NCBI GenBank assembly: GCA_023414875.1
Contig: JAEZMV010000006.1
Coordinates: 174,226-238,225, forward strand
Length of the DNA: 64,000 nucleotides
Origin: Bacillota bacterium
GTDB lineage: Bacteria; Bacillota; Clostridia; Lachnospirales; Lachnospiraceae
Reading direction: 5' to 3'
Positions within the stretch are counted from its first letter, which is position 1, and each line of letters starts with the position of its first letter. The notes beneath the pieces are model-generated. The model made no database searches, was not told the origin of the DNA, and worked only from the letters and a program-made list of their open reading frames with translations. Below, in pieces: positions 26,423 to 35,944 of the stretch. The translations under genes and the position numbers were made by a program.

Positions 26423-27721
26423 CTAGCTAACCTTTAATTTAAATTTTCTAATTGCTTTGGTGTCTTCCGAATCTATTTTAGCTATCATTGCACCTAGCTG
26501 CTGCATCTTGGCCTCCAGCTTCTCATAACCTCTCTCAATGAATTCAACATTCTCAACAATTGTATAGCCTTCTGCCATAAGACCTGCTATTACTAAGGCT
26601 GCACCACCTCGTAAATCAGGAGCCGATACAATAGCACCGGTAAGCTTATCCACTCCCTCAATAATCGCTGTATTACTTTCTACTTTAATGTTCGCACCCA
26701 TACGGGATAACTCGTCAACATATTTAAAACGGTTTTCGAATATACTCTCTGTTACAATACTTGTTCCCTTTGATATCGCTAATAAGGTTGTCATTTGTGG
26801 CTGCATATCCGTTAAAAATCCGGGATAAACCAAAGTTTTCAGATGCGTGTTCCCTAATCTGCCGCTTGCTATTACACGGACTGCATCATCAAATTCCTCA
26901 ACCTGGGCTCCAATTTCCAACAATTTTGCAGTAAATGCTTCCAGATGCTTGGGAATAACGTTCTTAATTAATATGTCACCCTTTGAAGCAGCAGCTGCAA
27001 ACATGAAAGTTCCTGCTTCGATCTGATCCGGAATAATAGAATATTCCGCACCATGAAGCTTAGATACTCCCTTAATACGAATCACATCTGTACCTGCACC
27101 CTTGATATTTGCTCCCATACTATTTAAAAAGTTAGCAACATCAACTACATGGGGTTCTTTAGAAGAATTTTCAAGTATCGTTGTCCCCTCTGCCAGACAT
27201 GCAGTCATAATTATATTAATGGTTGCACCAACACTGGATACATCAAAATAAATATGGGCACCGGTTAAATTCTCTGCCTTAGCACAAATCATTCCGTGTT
27301 CAATCTTAACATCTGCTCCTAACGCTTCAAAACCCTTAATGTGCTGGTCTATGGGTCTGCTTCCGATATTACATCCCCCGGGAAGTGCTACCTTTGAATT
27401 TCTATATTTTCCTAACAAAGCCCCTACCAAATAATAGGAAGCACGAATTTTTCTTACATAATCGAACTCTACATCGACGGAATTGATTTTACTTGCATTT
27501 ATCTTTACGGTACTTCTGTTGATACGGTCTACTTTAGCACCAATATCCTCAATTGCCTGTAATAATACATCAATATCCCTTACGTCTGGAACGTTCTCTA
27601 TTTTAACAGTTTCATCTGTCATAATCGCAGCTGCTATAATGCCAAGGGCCGCATTCTTATAACCACTTATTGTCACCTCTCCAACGAGCGGTTTCCCACC
27701 TTTAATTATATATTGCTCCAT
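26423..27721 (-). CDS. murA: UDP-N-acetylglucosamine 1-carboxyvinyltransferase
   Basis: First committed step of peptidoglycan synthesis, adding enolpyruvate to UDP-GlcNAc. The 432-residue sequence has the catalytic lysine in SGYKNAALG near residue 20, the active-site cysteine in PGGCNIGSRPIDQHIKG near 114 (the residue attacked by fosfomycin), and TDMQPQMTTLLA with the conserved Asp near 305. A promoter lies at 27813-27840 (TTTACA-16 bp-TATAAT). No ribosome binding site anomaly. It stands alone in its transcript. Confidence 0.96.
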   Translation of the reverse strand: MEQYIIKGGKPLVGEVTISGYKNAALGIIAAAIMTDETVKIENVPDVRDIDVLLQAIEDIGAKVDRINRSTVKINASKINSVDVEFDYVRKIRASYYLVGALLGKYRNSKVALPGGCNIGSRPIDQHIKGFEALGADVKIEHGMICAKAENLTGAHIYFDVSSVGATINIIMTACLAEGTTILENSSKEPHVVDVANFLNSMGANIKGAGTDVIRIKGVSKLHGAEYSIIPDQIEAGTFMFAAAASKGDILIKNVIPKHLEAFTAKLLEIGAQVEEFDDAVRVIASGRLGNTHLKTLVYPGFLTDMQPQMTTLLAISKGTSIVTESIFENRFKYVDELSRMGANIKVESNTAIIEGVDKLTGAIVSAPDLRGGAALVIAGLMAEGYTIVENVEFIERGYEKLEAKMQQLGAMIAKIDSEDTKAIRKFKLKVS

Positions 27722-27812
27722 TGCGCACCTCTATTAGTTTTATCGAACTTAAGTTTGTTACTTTTGCATATAAAAGTCATTCATTATTTGTTAAATTTTA
27801 AACACCAATTTG

Positions 27813-27840
27813 ATTATACCACAAAGTAGTGTTTTGTAAA
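27813..27840 (-). promoter_or_regulatory. Promoter of murA
   Basis: TTTACA (27840-27835), 16-bp spacer, TATAAT (27818-27813) on the minus strand. Confidence 0.7.
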
Positions 27841-28174
27841 TTGTTTTTTAAAATTTTCCATTTTTCTGAAATATTACTACGCTTCAATCTCTGTCTTTTC
27901 ATGTTCACATCCCCTTTACATACAAATTATTATACTAATATTTTAATTCTTGAGAGCTTTTATATTCGTACGCTTGTTTGTATTTCATAAGGAATTATTA
28001 ATCGTTTTTTACACCTCTTGTAACTTTGATAACCTTATATTAACATTTTTAGTAATCTTAACCTATATTGAAGTTTCATGTCAATATGCTATAATATTAA
28101 TATAAAGTATGAATTATGATTTATACTTTAACATCAATTCAAGTAATATAAATCAAGTGAAAGGAGATGATACC
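27841..28174 (+). other. AT-rich intergenic region with promoter of the Ig-like gene
   Basis: Divergent region between murA and the Ig-like gene. A plus-strand promoter TTGAAG (28068-28073)-16 bp-TATAAT (28090-28095) serves the latter. The remaining 200 bases are AT-rich with nothing else recognised. Confidence 0.55.
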
Positions 28175-28516
28175 ATGGCTTCCAATTTTATAACAATTGA
28201 ATCTATCGTTGGCAGTGGAAAGAGTCGTGTTAAACAAAATTTAAAATATAAAACCAGTAGCTTTGTTTGGAGAATTAAGTTTACCGCTCCTCTAAATCCG
28301 TCTTCGGTTAATAATCGTAATTTATATGTAACCTCATTAAACCAGACACCACTTCCCACTAATATCCGTTATGATACCTTAGATAACTGCATTGAGATTG
28401 AACCTCTGGCCCCTTATACAAAAAACGAATCCTATCTCCTTCATGTTACTACCAATGTAAAATCAAAAAAGGGACAATCTCTGCCGAATGAAATTACAAT
28501 CCAATTTAAAGTCTAA
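28175..28516 (+). CDS. Small Ig-like (SbsA/Big_5-type) domain protein, 113 aa
   Basis: The product is a single beta-rich domain. WRIKFTAPLNPSSVNNRNLY near residue 30 and IEPLAPYTKNESYLLHVT near 72, followed by KSKKGQSLPNEITIQF, match the pattern of SbsA-type Ig-like domains (positions of the strand motifs F..PL...SV and YxLxVT). Such domains usually occur in tandem on surface proteins. Here one stands alone and has no signal peptide or anchor. The ATG at 28175 follows AAAGGAGATG and is preferred over 28109. Its 3' end overlaps the next, convergent gene by four bases. Confidence 0.7.
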   Translation: MASNFITIESIVGSGKSRVKQNLKYKTSSFVWRIKFTAPLNPSSVNNRNLYVTSLNQTPLPTNIRYDTLDNCIEIEPLAPYTKNESYLLHVTTNVKSKKGQSLPNEITIQFKV

Positions 28517-30369
28517 TTCTTAAAATCCTCTGGAAGTATGGACAGGACTTCAACGTCCTTTAATCGACCTTGTGAAGCAAGCTTTGATAACTGCCCTCCT
28601 GTCCTTATGTCCGCAAAGTTCATAACTTCCTGCATCAGATTATCAATCTGCTCCAGGTATCTATGCTGCTCTGATTTCTTTACTATATGGCTGATTTTAC
28701 TCTTTAGTATTACTTCTGCCTTTGGACTCAAACGATAATCCTGTTGTTTTAAACACGCACAAGCAAAACTCATCAGGTCATCTACCGAATATTGAGGTAA
28801 ATGAATCCGATTCTTTAATAAATCCATCAACTTAGGATACTCTCTAAAAAGCTTGTTCATATTCATCTTGTTTTCTTCAAAAATTACGGCAATATCTCCA
28901 TTTAAGCTTTGAACTAACTCCAGTAATTTATCTATCGTTTGACGTTTTAAATTACTTGCATTTTCTATAACCAGACAGCAATCTCTCAGAGTTTCTCTCT
29001 TCGAATCGAGATCTACGGTATTTAATTTCTCCGCCGATATCTTAGCAACCTTAGAGGATTTTAATTTGCCGGCTTTACTTAAAAATAAAGCCATATCCTT
29101 TGCCATCGTAGTCTTACCCGCCCCAGCTGTACCGGTTATCATCATTAGCATAGCTTTTGTGTTATCCTGCATTATGCTTTCCAGGCCTTTTACAATTTGC
29201 TTTTTGATCGACATAATATGAAGAAAATTACCAAAGATCTCGTCCGGATTAATCTGCAGCTCACTAGCAATCTGACTTAGCTTCTTATCCTCTTCATCCA
29301 TACTGTCTTCTTCCAGCAGTCTATAAATTGTTGCTTCCACTTCCTTTTCAGCCTGTTCTTTATCAGATCGGATAACCTCCTCTTGATAGCTGCCTTTACT
29401 AAATTCCTCCTGAGGCTCTGCTTCTTCCAAGCTATCATATTCCTTAGAAGAATCAAATTCCTCTACCCTAGAGGGACTCATATCTTCTTGATAGAACGTA
29501 TCTTGATCTGCTTCTTCAGGCAGATAGGCTATCTTCATATCACTTGCTAATATTGAATCTTCCTCTGTGAGTATGCTTTGCACGTCTTTTCGCAAATCCA
29601 CTTCAAAATCTTCCTCTGATTTCTCCGTCAAAAAATCAGTAGCGGTATAAATGTCATCCTCTAAATCGTCCTTCGTTTCTTCCATATCATCTTGATTATA
29701 ACCGTTCGCGTTATCTTCTTCCTTTACTAAGACATCATCTCCCAGACCTGTTCCCACGGAACGTCGTTTTAATTCCTCCATGATTTTGTCTTTATCGGCT
29801 TCTCCTGAGTAATACGAACGAAGCATTTTTGCTTTCTCCACATAGATGCCGTCACCAAACCACAGAATAATGTCAGAACACTCCTGGATACATTCCTTCT
29901 CCATACCAGCCTTGTAATAAAGCTTTGCAAGTTCATATGCCCATTGCTCGCTATACTCCGTCTTCTTTAGGGTAACCAATGTATCAATAAGCTTTTCGTA
30001 GGGTTCCCCTTTCAACTTATCAATTTTATACCGGAAAACTGATATGTAAAAATCCTTAGGTGCTATCTTTTCATATTTAGACAGATAATACTCCGCATCT
30101 GAACTATTATTTCGTTTAATAGAAATGTCAATCAGCTGGTAAACGGACTTTCTGGTTTTATTTTTATCATATATTTTAAGATACAGCTCAGCTGCCTCAT
30201 CATATCTTTCGTTAACTGAAAAGACCTCTGCCATGAGGTTTAAATCAGCTATATTTTTAACTTTCTTAATATCCATTGTGTCCAGTACTTTTTGTGCAGA
30301 TAGATAATCGCCGTCATCTGTTTTTTTTCTAATTTCTTCTATCTTCACAATGTTTTCATAGCTTCTCAT
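28513..30369 (-). CDS. TPR-like protein fused to an AAA-type ATPase, acidic linker
   Basis: Three parts over 618 residues. Residues 1-200 are helical with TPR-like repeats. Residues 215-345 are a strongly acidic linker rich in Glu and Asp. Residues 350-600 form an AAA-type ATPase with Walker A GTAGAGKTT near 416 and a Walker B-like DCCLVIENAS near 463, plus a VIFEENK strand that resembles sensor 1. The ATPase looks closest to the SpoVK/CbbX group (inference). Function unknown, possibly a chaperone-like or sporulation ATPase. A convergent four-base overlap joins it to the Ig-like gene. Confidence 0.72.
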   Translation of the reverse strand: MRSYENIVKIEEIRKKTDDGDYLSAQKVLDTMDIKKVKNIADLNLMAEVFSVNERYDEAAELYLKIYDKNKTRKSVYQLIDISIKRNNSSDAEYYLSKYEKIAPKDFYISVFRYKIDKLKGEPYEKLIDTLVTLKKTEYSEQWAYELAKLYYKAGMEKECIQECSDIILWFGDGIYVEKAKMLRSYYSGEADKDKIMEELKRRSVGTGLGDDVLVKEEDNANGYNQDDMEETKDDLEDDIYTATDFLTEKSEEDFEVDLRKDVQSILTEEDSILASDMKIAYLPEEADQDTFYQEDMSPSRVEEFDSSKEYDSLEEAEPQEEFSKGSYQEEVIRSDKEQAEKEVEATIYRLLEEDSMDEEDKKLSQIASELQINPDEIFGNFLHIMSIKKQIVKGLESIMQDNTKAMLMMITGTAGAGKTTMAKDMALFLSKAGKLKSSKVAKISAEKLNTVDLDSKRETLRDCCLVIENASNLKRQTIDKLLELVQSLNGDIAVIFEENKMNMNKLFREYPKLMDLLKNRIHLPQYSVDDLMSFACACLKQQDYRLSPKAEVILKSKISHIVKKSEQHRYLEQIDNLMQEVMNFADIRTGGQLSKLASQGRLKDVEVLSILPEDFKN

Positions 30370-30417
30370 GACATATCCCCTCTCTTAAAATCATTAATAG
30401 GTACTTGTGAAACTTAA

Positions 30418-31140
30418 TCATTTAAATTTTCGGTGTGTTATCTCCAAAAAGATCTGTTCTAAGCTCTTCTCTCTGTTAACCAAGGATGCTTTATCTCCAA
30501 ACAAGATACATTTCCCTTTGTCCAAGATACAGATTTTATCGCAGATTCTCTCCATTTCCTCCATATAATGCCCTGTGTAAATAATCCCAGCTCCATGCGT
30601 TCTTAATTCTAACACGGTATCCAGTACCTGATTCCTGGATTCTACATCAAGACCTACCGTTGGCTCATCCATAATAATTATTTTAGGATCATGTAATAAC
30701 GCAACTCCAATATTTATGCGCCTTTTCATTCCTCCTGAATAGCTACTTACCTTTTTATTTAACGTCTTTTTATCCAGGTTAATAATCCTGCTAACCTCAT
30801 TAATCCGTTGCTTGAGTAGTGTTCCACGAATATGGTTAGCTCTACCCCAAAAACGTAAATTATCAATTCCGCTTAGGGATGGATAAAGAGCTATTTCCTG
30901 GGGAACGTAACCAAGATGATATCTTAAGGCAGAGGGATCTGTGATAATATCCTGACCTTCAAAATAAATATGACCGCTATCCGGTTTTATAAGGGTTGCT
31001 ATCATGGAAAGTGTTGTAGTTTTTCCTGCTCCGTTGGCTCCAATCAGTCCAAGAACCTCCCCCTTTTTTACATAAAAAGAGATTCCATCTACTGCCTTAT
31101 TATCTTTATAATATTTTTTAACATTAATAAGTTCAAGCAT
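30418..31140 (-). CDS. ABC transporter ATP-binding protein without a neighbouring permease
   Basis: A 240-residue ATPase of the drug/lantibiotic-export type. Walker A is GANGAGKTT near residue 38, the signature is YSGGMKRRINIGVALL near 138, and Walker B is IIIMDEPTVGLD near 158. ATG at 31140 follows GGAGGAAAC and is preferred over a start at 31203. No permease gene is adjacent: the neighbours are the TPR/AAA gene and the cNMP-domain gene, both transcribed the same way, so it may pair with a permease elsewhere or act without one. Confidence 0.88.
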   Translation of the reverse strand: MLELINVKKYYKDNKAVDGISFYVKKGEVLGLIGANGAGKTTTLSMIATLIKPDSGHIYFEGQDIITDPSALRYHLGYVPQEIALYPSLSGIDNLRFWGRANHIRGTLLKQRINEVSRIINLDKKTLNKKVSSYSGGMKRRINIGVALLHDPKIIIMDEPTVGLDVESRNQVLDTVLELRTHGAGIIYTGHYMEEMERICDKICILDKGKCILFGDKASLVNREKSLEQIFLEITHRKFK

Positions 31141-31243
31141 GATGTTTCCTCCAACACTCCGTTTATTTACCATAATACTATCATTAGTAACAGGTTTAGA
31201 CAAGCAAAAAGCTTTGGAGGTTTCGGATGTTTCATGTTTTCAC

Positions 31244-33571
31244 TTATAGATCCCTATGATAAACCAAGGTTTCCATAAGCTCCGGTGTAAGCTCAATCTG
31301 TTCCTTTTGTAATAAACGGTGTCTTCCTTCAATTTCTCTAACCTTTTTCTGTTTATCCCTATAAAATCTTGCCATCGCTTCTTCAAAGAGCGGCTGAAGC
31401 TTGATATGTTCTCTGATTTCTTTTGAAAAAGGGCAATAAGTAGCCATGATTTCTCTTACGGGTTTATTCAGTTTAAGTGCACCTTTAGATTCATAATTAA
31501 TCCATTGTTCATAATCCATCGTAAAGATTTCTCTGCTGCTATTGCGACCTTTTTGAATCTGATTTTTGATTTTTTCCTTCTTTTCGTCCGAGAGCTCCTT
31601 ATTCTTCCGATAAAATTGTAGATAATCCGAATATTCCGAGGTGAGGGATTTATGTTTAATATCATTCCAGGAAGCACCTTCCACCGTACGGCACAACTCC
31701 CATCGATAACGGCCCAGAATATATATTAACAAGGTGGTAATATTAACATCCGTAAAGGATGGTAATAGAAAACGTCCAGAGGTATCCCTTCTTTTTCCCG
31801 AAATCTCCTGCCACATGATACCGTTAACACCAATATTGGGCATCAAAATAATATCAGGAAATACTCTTTTTATGATATATTCCTTAACTATGTTTTTCTC
31901 ACTATTGGCATATAGCATCTCACGGTCAAAAACAGAATAATCTATCTTCATTATTTCTTCAAGCGCTTCATTAACCCGTTTTGAAGTAACACGCATTCTC
32001 TCAATAGTATTTGACCATAAATCCTTATGTAATACCGGAACAAAGCTTGAGATCTGACCATTCGTTGTACGGTTATTATAGCGGAACATGTTCTGAATCT
32101 CATATTCCAGTCTCTTTTCCGGATCAGTTAACCATTGCTTTACTTCTTTTTCAGTCAGCTTACCCTGTTTTTTTAAACCGGCCAACATCTCGGGATATTC
32201 TAAATCAAATTCATTTTTTGAGGGGTCTCTCTTCCCCTCATATATTAAGGTTAACCACTCTTTTATATTATATACCAAGCAGCCACCTTGCACAGGTTCC
32301 TCTTCCTCGGATAGATAATATATGGAATACAGCTGCTCGTTCGTAAGCAGTCTTTCATCGGCATAGCCATACTTTAGAAAGAGATCGATAAGTCTGGGTG
32401 GAGTTTTTTCTTTATATGCCCTTATAAAGACTCGGTTATAAATCTTATAATAATCCTCCGTCAACTTCCTTCGTGTAACCCTAGCGGTATCCTCCGTGGA
32501 AAACTTGTCCTTCATCTGAATAAAAATTAACATCGTAGCTCTGATTGCCTCAGCCCTGGCTTCTTCGATTCCTGCATATTCCAGTAGTTTATCAAGGGAA
32601 TCCTTCAGTTCTGATAAAACTTCTTTCATATTGTCCTTCGAGTATTTTTCAGTTCCTGCGTTTGCTTGTCTGACTCTTTCTCCGGTGAGTATACGGTGAT
32701 ATATCTCTTCCATCCTCTTGCGATCTACTTTAAGTTTTTTACCAAGCATACGCTCGGTAAACACTTCTACTTTATTCACTTTCTCAATGATTCCGTCAAG
32801 AATATCCATTAGTTCGTCGCTGGAGGATTTATCCTTTTCTGCCAAATCTGCAATCATGCAAAACAGGCAACTGTCCGATTCGTCTACCAGACACTGGGCC
32901 ATTGCTATAAAGGAATCAGATAATTCCTTCAGGGTATCGAGCTGCTGGTTTACTATATTTACCTGATCCTCTATCTGATACATTGTAATTATATTACCGT
33001 AGGAATAGAATAATTTGACCGCATCCATCGGCAAATTTTTGCACTCCGCATAATAATTAATTCTATCTCTTACTAGCTCTAAATCATTGTCCAATATCAC
33101 AAGATTACTTATTCTATCGGATTGCATAGCTTTATATCCATTTCTGTTGGCCAGGATGATATATTCTTGATAGGTTTCCTTCAGAAATTGATAGATCTCT
33201 TGTCCCGTTTTCATCAAACCTTGATATATCTGATCCAGTTCATATATCATTTTATAAAAGGATGCCACCATAAAACCATGGTAATCTTTGTTTAATGATA
33301 AAATGGTATCTATTTCCTCTGTTCGGTTAATTGGAAATACATAGATTAACAATTCATCATAAGCAGTATAAGTGCTTTGATATCTGCCTGTATATAAATC
33401 ATTAACCCCAAGAAAGGATCCTGAACCAACAATAACATTAGCCCCATTATTATGAATTAATACCCGTCCTTTTATTACCATAGCAACATAAAAAACCGAT
33501 TCTCCCTCTATAAAAACATCGGTTCCTTTCGATAACTGATTCACTGCTTTCGGGTTCAATTTCAAATTCAT
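31244..33571 (-). CDS. Large cyclic-nucleotide-binding-domain protein of unknown function, 775 aa
   Basis: Residues about 10-110 resemble a Crp-type cNMP-binding beta barrel, with SKGTDVFIEGESVFYVAMVI, KGRVLIHNNGANVIVGSGSF and a following LGVNDLYTGRY. The typical phosphate-binding arginine loop is not obvious, so nucleotide binding is uncertain. The rest, about 650 residues, is helical and charged with no DNA-binding or membrane segment recognised. ATG at 33571 follows GGTGTAG and is preferred over 33628. It shares strand with the lone ABC ATPase and the TPR/AAA gene. I know of similar long proteins in Lachnospiraceae but no function. Confidence 0.68.
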   Translation of the reverse strand: MNLKLNPKAVNQLSKGTDVFIEGESVFYVAMVIKGRVLIHNNGANVIVGSGSFLGVNDLYTGRYQSTYTAYDELLIYVFPINRTEEIDTILSLNKDYHGFMVASFYKMIYELDQIYQGLMKTGQEIYQFLKETYQEYIILANRNGYKAMQSDRISNLVILDNDLELVRDRINYYAECKNLPMDAVKLFYSYGNIITMYQIEDQVNIVNQQLDTLKELSDSFIAMAQCLVDESDSCLFCMIADLAEKDKSSSDELMDILDGIIEKVNKVEVFTERMLGKKLKVDRKRMEEIYHRILTGERVRQANAGTEKYSKDNMKEVLSELKDSLDKLLEYAGIEEARAEAIRATMLIFIQMKDKFSTEDTARVTRRKLTEDYYKIYNRVFIRAYKEKTPPRLIDLFLKYGYADERLLTNEQLYSIYYLSEEEEPVQGGCLVYNIKEWLTLIYEGKRDPSKNEFDLEYPEMLAGLKKQGKLTEKEVKQWLTDPEKRLEYEIQNMFRYNNRTTNGQISSFVPVLHKDLWSNTIERMRVTSKRVNEALEEIMKIDYSVFDREMLYANSEKNIVKEYIIKRVFPDIILMPNIGVNGIMWQEISGKRRDTSGRFLLPSFTDVNITTLLIYILGRYRWELCRTVEGASWNDIKHKSLTSEYSDYLQFYRKNKELSDEKKEKIKNQIQKGRNSSREIFTMDYEQWINYESKGALKLNKPVREIMATYCPFSKEIREHIKLQPLFEEAMARFYRDKQKKVREIEGRHRLLQKEQIELTPELMETLVYHRDL

Positions 33572-33713
33572 CGCTACACCGTTAATCCTTTCAGATTTTA
33601 TTGTAAGGTTAGTTAAATTATACATCAAAACACAGATTTCAGAAAGGAAAAAGTGTAATATTAAATCGATATAGTACGAAATACTTATATTTATAGAAAA
33701 TTTAGATAATTAA

Positions 33714-33742
33714 CGCAAAAAAGAAATGCCCTCGCATTTCTT
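33714..33742 (-). terminator. Terminator of the SRP RNA
   Basis: AAGAAATGC with its complement GCATTTCTT (33721-33742), followed on the minus strand by six T's. Confidence 0.8.
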
Positions 33743-33759
33743 CTATTGTTATATTTAAT

Positions 33760-34022
33760 TCCGTGCGCTTTGCTTCGAATGCTTACCATAAGCGTTACCT
33801 TTACAGTTAACTCGGTCCAGGCAGCCTTACGGCACACAAGAGGTTTCACTTAGTGCTGCTTCATTCCTGACCTGACACGGTTCGCGAATTCCTGTTGCGT
33901 AAGACCCAAACGTCAACATCACTTATAAAGGGCGGCCCTACAGTAAGTCACCCTAGGCAAAACATCACCCCTGCTGTAGCGGATTGCAGGTACAGGGCAC
34001 CGCTATCTCCCCGGCTGCACGG
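33760..34022 (-). ncRNA. ffs: Signal recognition particle RNA (long Gram-positive form)
   Basis: The minus strand contains the universal domain IV core, GTGTCAGGTCAGGAA followed by GAAGCAGCAC. The ends CCGTGC (34022-34017) and GCACGG (33766-33761) pair, closing a molecule of about 263 bases, the size of the long bacillus-type SRP RNA with an Alu domain (GGGGAGATAGCGGTGCCCTG near the 5' end). It assembles with Ffh for membrane-protein targeting. The tadA gene lies directly upstream, as in other clostridia. Confidence 0.94.
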
Positions 34023-34093
34023 AAACTTTTTGACTAATGTTTAAGCTCCAGTAAAAAGCTGTATGCCAAGTATATAATTTTTAAGGCTTAATG

Positions 34094-34570
34094 TCAACCC
34101 TCAAGCTTTTCCATTTTATTACGAATTCTTAAATCTTTAAAAAAGTTTTGAAGGACATTGGTACATTCGCTCTCCAGCACCCCTGTCGTGAGCTCCACCT
34201 GATGATTGAATTCCTTCATCTGCAGAAGGTTTAGAATGGAACCGGCACACCCGGCCTTCGGATTCATCGTCCCCACTACTACTCGTTTGATTCTGGCTTG
34301 TACAATTGCTCCGGAACACATCTGGCAGGGTTCCAATGTAACATACATTATGCAATCCTCCAATCTCCAGTCACCCATGGTTTTACTAGCTTTTTCAATA
34401 GCAACCAACTCCGCATGTGCTAAGGTTGTTTTTTTTGTATTCCGCTTGTTATATCCTCTTCCGATTATTTTATCTTGATAAACGATGACACAGCCAATCG
34501 GAACTTCACCCAAACGACATGCTTTCTTTGCCTGCTTTATTGCTTCCTTCATATACTTTTCATCAATCAT
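34094..34570 (-). CDS. tadA: tRNA-specific adenosine deaminase
   Basis: Converts adenosine to inosine at the wobble position of tRNA-Arg. The zinc and catalytic residues are visible: HAELVAIEKA near residue 52 (His and Glu) and PCQMCSGAI near 82 (Cys-x-x-Cys). The 158-residue length is normal. It is transcribed toward the SRP RNA, an arrangement common in Firmicutes. It lies about 80 bases from the divergent radical SAM gene. Confidence 0.95.
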   Translation of the reverse strand: MIDEKYMKEAIKQAKKACRLGEVPIGCVIVYQDKIIGRGYNKRNTKKTTLAHAELVAIEKASKTMGDWRLEDCIMYVTLEPCQMCSGAIVQARIKRVVVGTMNPKAGCAGSILNLLQMKEFNHQVELTTGVLESECTNVLQNFFKDLRIRNKMEKLEG

Positions 34571-34651
34571 TGTTCTATGTTCCTTTGCATCTGGACTAGT
34601 CCCTTATAATTTGGTATAGTAATTGTATCATAACACAAAAAGGGTGACAAT

Positions 34652-35347
34652 ATGCAGATCCACGGCTTTAACAAATTAACTTTACTTGATTATCCAGGGC
34701 ACTTAGCTGCCATCATCTTCCTCGGTGGCTGTAATATGAGATGCCCCTTTTGCCAAAATGCTTCTTTGGTAACAAATGCTGCCTCACAACCCACTATTCC
34801 TGTTGAAGAGGTTCTTTCCGTATTATCAAAGAGAAAGAATATCTTAGAGGGCGTCTGTATCAGCGGTGGCGAGCCAACTCTGTACCCTGATCTTCCGGGT
34901 CTGATTAAAGATGTCAAAGCCCTTGGCTATAAAGTCAAATTGGATACTAACGGAACAAATCCTGCCATGATGAAGGCATTGATTGATGATGGACTCCTTG
35001 ATTATGTATCCATGGATATTAAAAATTCACGGAATAAATATCCGTTGACCTCAGGTGTCAGCTCCATAAACTTAGGGTCCATCGAAGAAAGCATCTCTTA
35101 TTTGCTTACCGGGCCCCTGGATTATGAGTTTAGAACCACCATCGTTAAGGAACATCACGAGGACAATGACATGCTGTCCATCGGACATTGGATAAAGGGT
35201 GCCAATGCTTATTATCTTCAGGCTTATAAGGATTCCGGAGATATCTTATTGCCGGGTCTCACCAGCCACACAAAAGACACCTTAGAGCATTTTGCTTCTA
35301 TCCTTACTTCCTTTGTTAAGCACGTCTCCCTGCGTGGAGTTGATTGA
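34652..35347 (+). CDS. NrdG2-type radical SAM activating protein
   Basis: Radical SAM protein of the anaerobic ribonucleotide reductase-activating type. The cluster motif is GGCNMRCPFCQN near residue 26, and SAM contacts appear as CISGGEPTLYPDLPG near 70 and LDTNGTNPAMM near 96. The opening LTLLDYPGHLAAIIFL is the usual NrdG2 beginning. It would generate a glycyl radical on an anaerobic reductase, but no nrdD is present in this window, so the partner is encoded elsewhere. It is followed by a GNAT gene after 16 bases. Confidence 0.88.
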   Translation: MQIHGFNKLTLLDYPGHLAAIIFLGGCNMRCPFCQNASLVTNAASQPTIPVEEVLSVLSKRKNILEGVCISGGEPTLYPDLPGLIKDVKALGYKVKLDTNGTNPAMMKALIDDGLLDYVSMDIKNSRNKYPLTSGVSSINLGSIEESISYLLTGPLDYEFRTTIVKEHHEDNDMLSIGHWIKGANAYYLQAYKDSGDILLPGLTSHTKDTLEHFASILTSFVKHVSLRGVD

Positions 35348-35363
35348 TGAGAACGAGGTATCC

Positions 35364-35918
35364 ATGACAAATAACATTTATGAAACCAACCGCCTGTATA
35401 TAAGGCCCTTAAATCAAGATTTTGCTACGTTAGTTCTCTCCTTTTATGAGGATAACAAGTCCCATTTTGAACCCTGGGAGCCTCAGAGAAGTCCCAACTT
35501 TTATACCATATCTTATCAAAAAGCTTCCCTGACTGCTGAATGTAATCAAATGACAGAAGGAAAGCTTTTAAGGTTTTGGATCTTTACGAAAGAGAATCCC
35601 GAGGAAATCATCGGTTCCATCTGTTTTCAAAATATAATGCGGGAGCCTTATCATAGCTGCTGCCTGGGCTATAAATTCAGCCACCGATATCTGCATAAGG
35701 GATATGCGAAAGAAAGTATACAAAAATGCTTGGATATCATATTTGAGGAACATCAGCTTCATCGAGTTGAAGCATATATCATGCCTAACAATCTGTCCTC
35801 CAGGCGACTGATTGAACGACTTTCCTTTCAATTTGAAGGCTTATCTGCTTCCTTTGTAAGAATTGGAGGTCTTTGGACTGACCACCTGCGATATGCCCTG
35901 ATTAATCCGAAGTTCTAG
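35364..35918 (+). CDS. GNAT-family N-acetyltransferase (RimJ/RimL type)
   Basis: A 184-residue acetyltransferase of the RimJ/RimL/YjcK kind. It shows ETNRLYIRPL near residue 6, IIGSICFQNIM near 76, the acetyl-CoA loop HKGYAKESIQKCLDIIF near 110 and the family's VEAYIMPNNLSSRRLIERL near 136. The substrate could be a ribosomal protein N-terminus or another amine. The ATG at 35364 (GAGGT upstream) is preferred over 35292, which would overlap the nrdG2-like gene. Probably co-transcribed with that gene. Confidence 0.85.
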   Translation: MTNNIYETNRLYIRPLNQDFATLVLSFYEDNKSHFEPWEPQRSPNFYTISYQKASLTAECNQMTEGKLLRFWIFTKENPEEIIGSICFQNIMREPYHSCCLGYKFSHRYLHKGYAKESIQKCLDIIFEEHQLHRVEAYIMPNNLSSRRLIERLSFQFEGLSASFVRIGGLWTDHLRYALINPKF

Positions 35919-35944
35919 ATAAACTCAGAAGTCGACGACACGGA

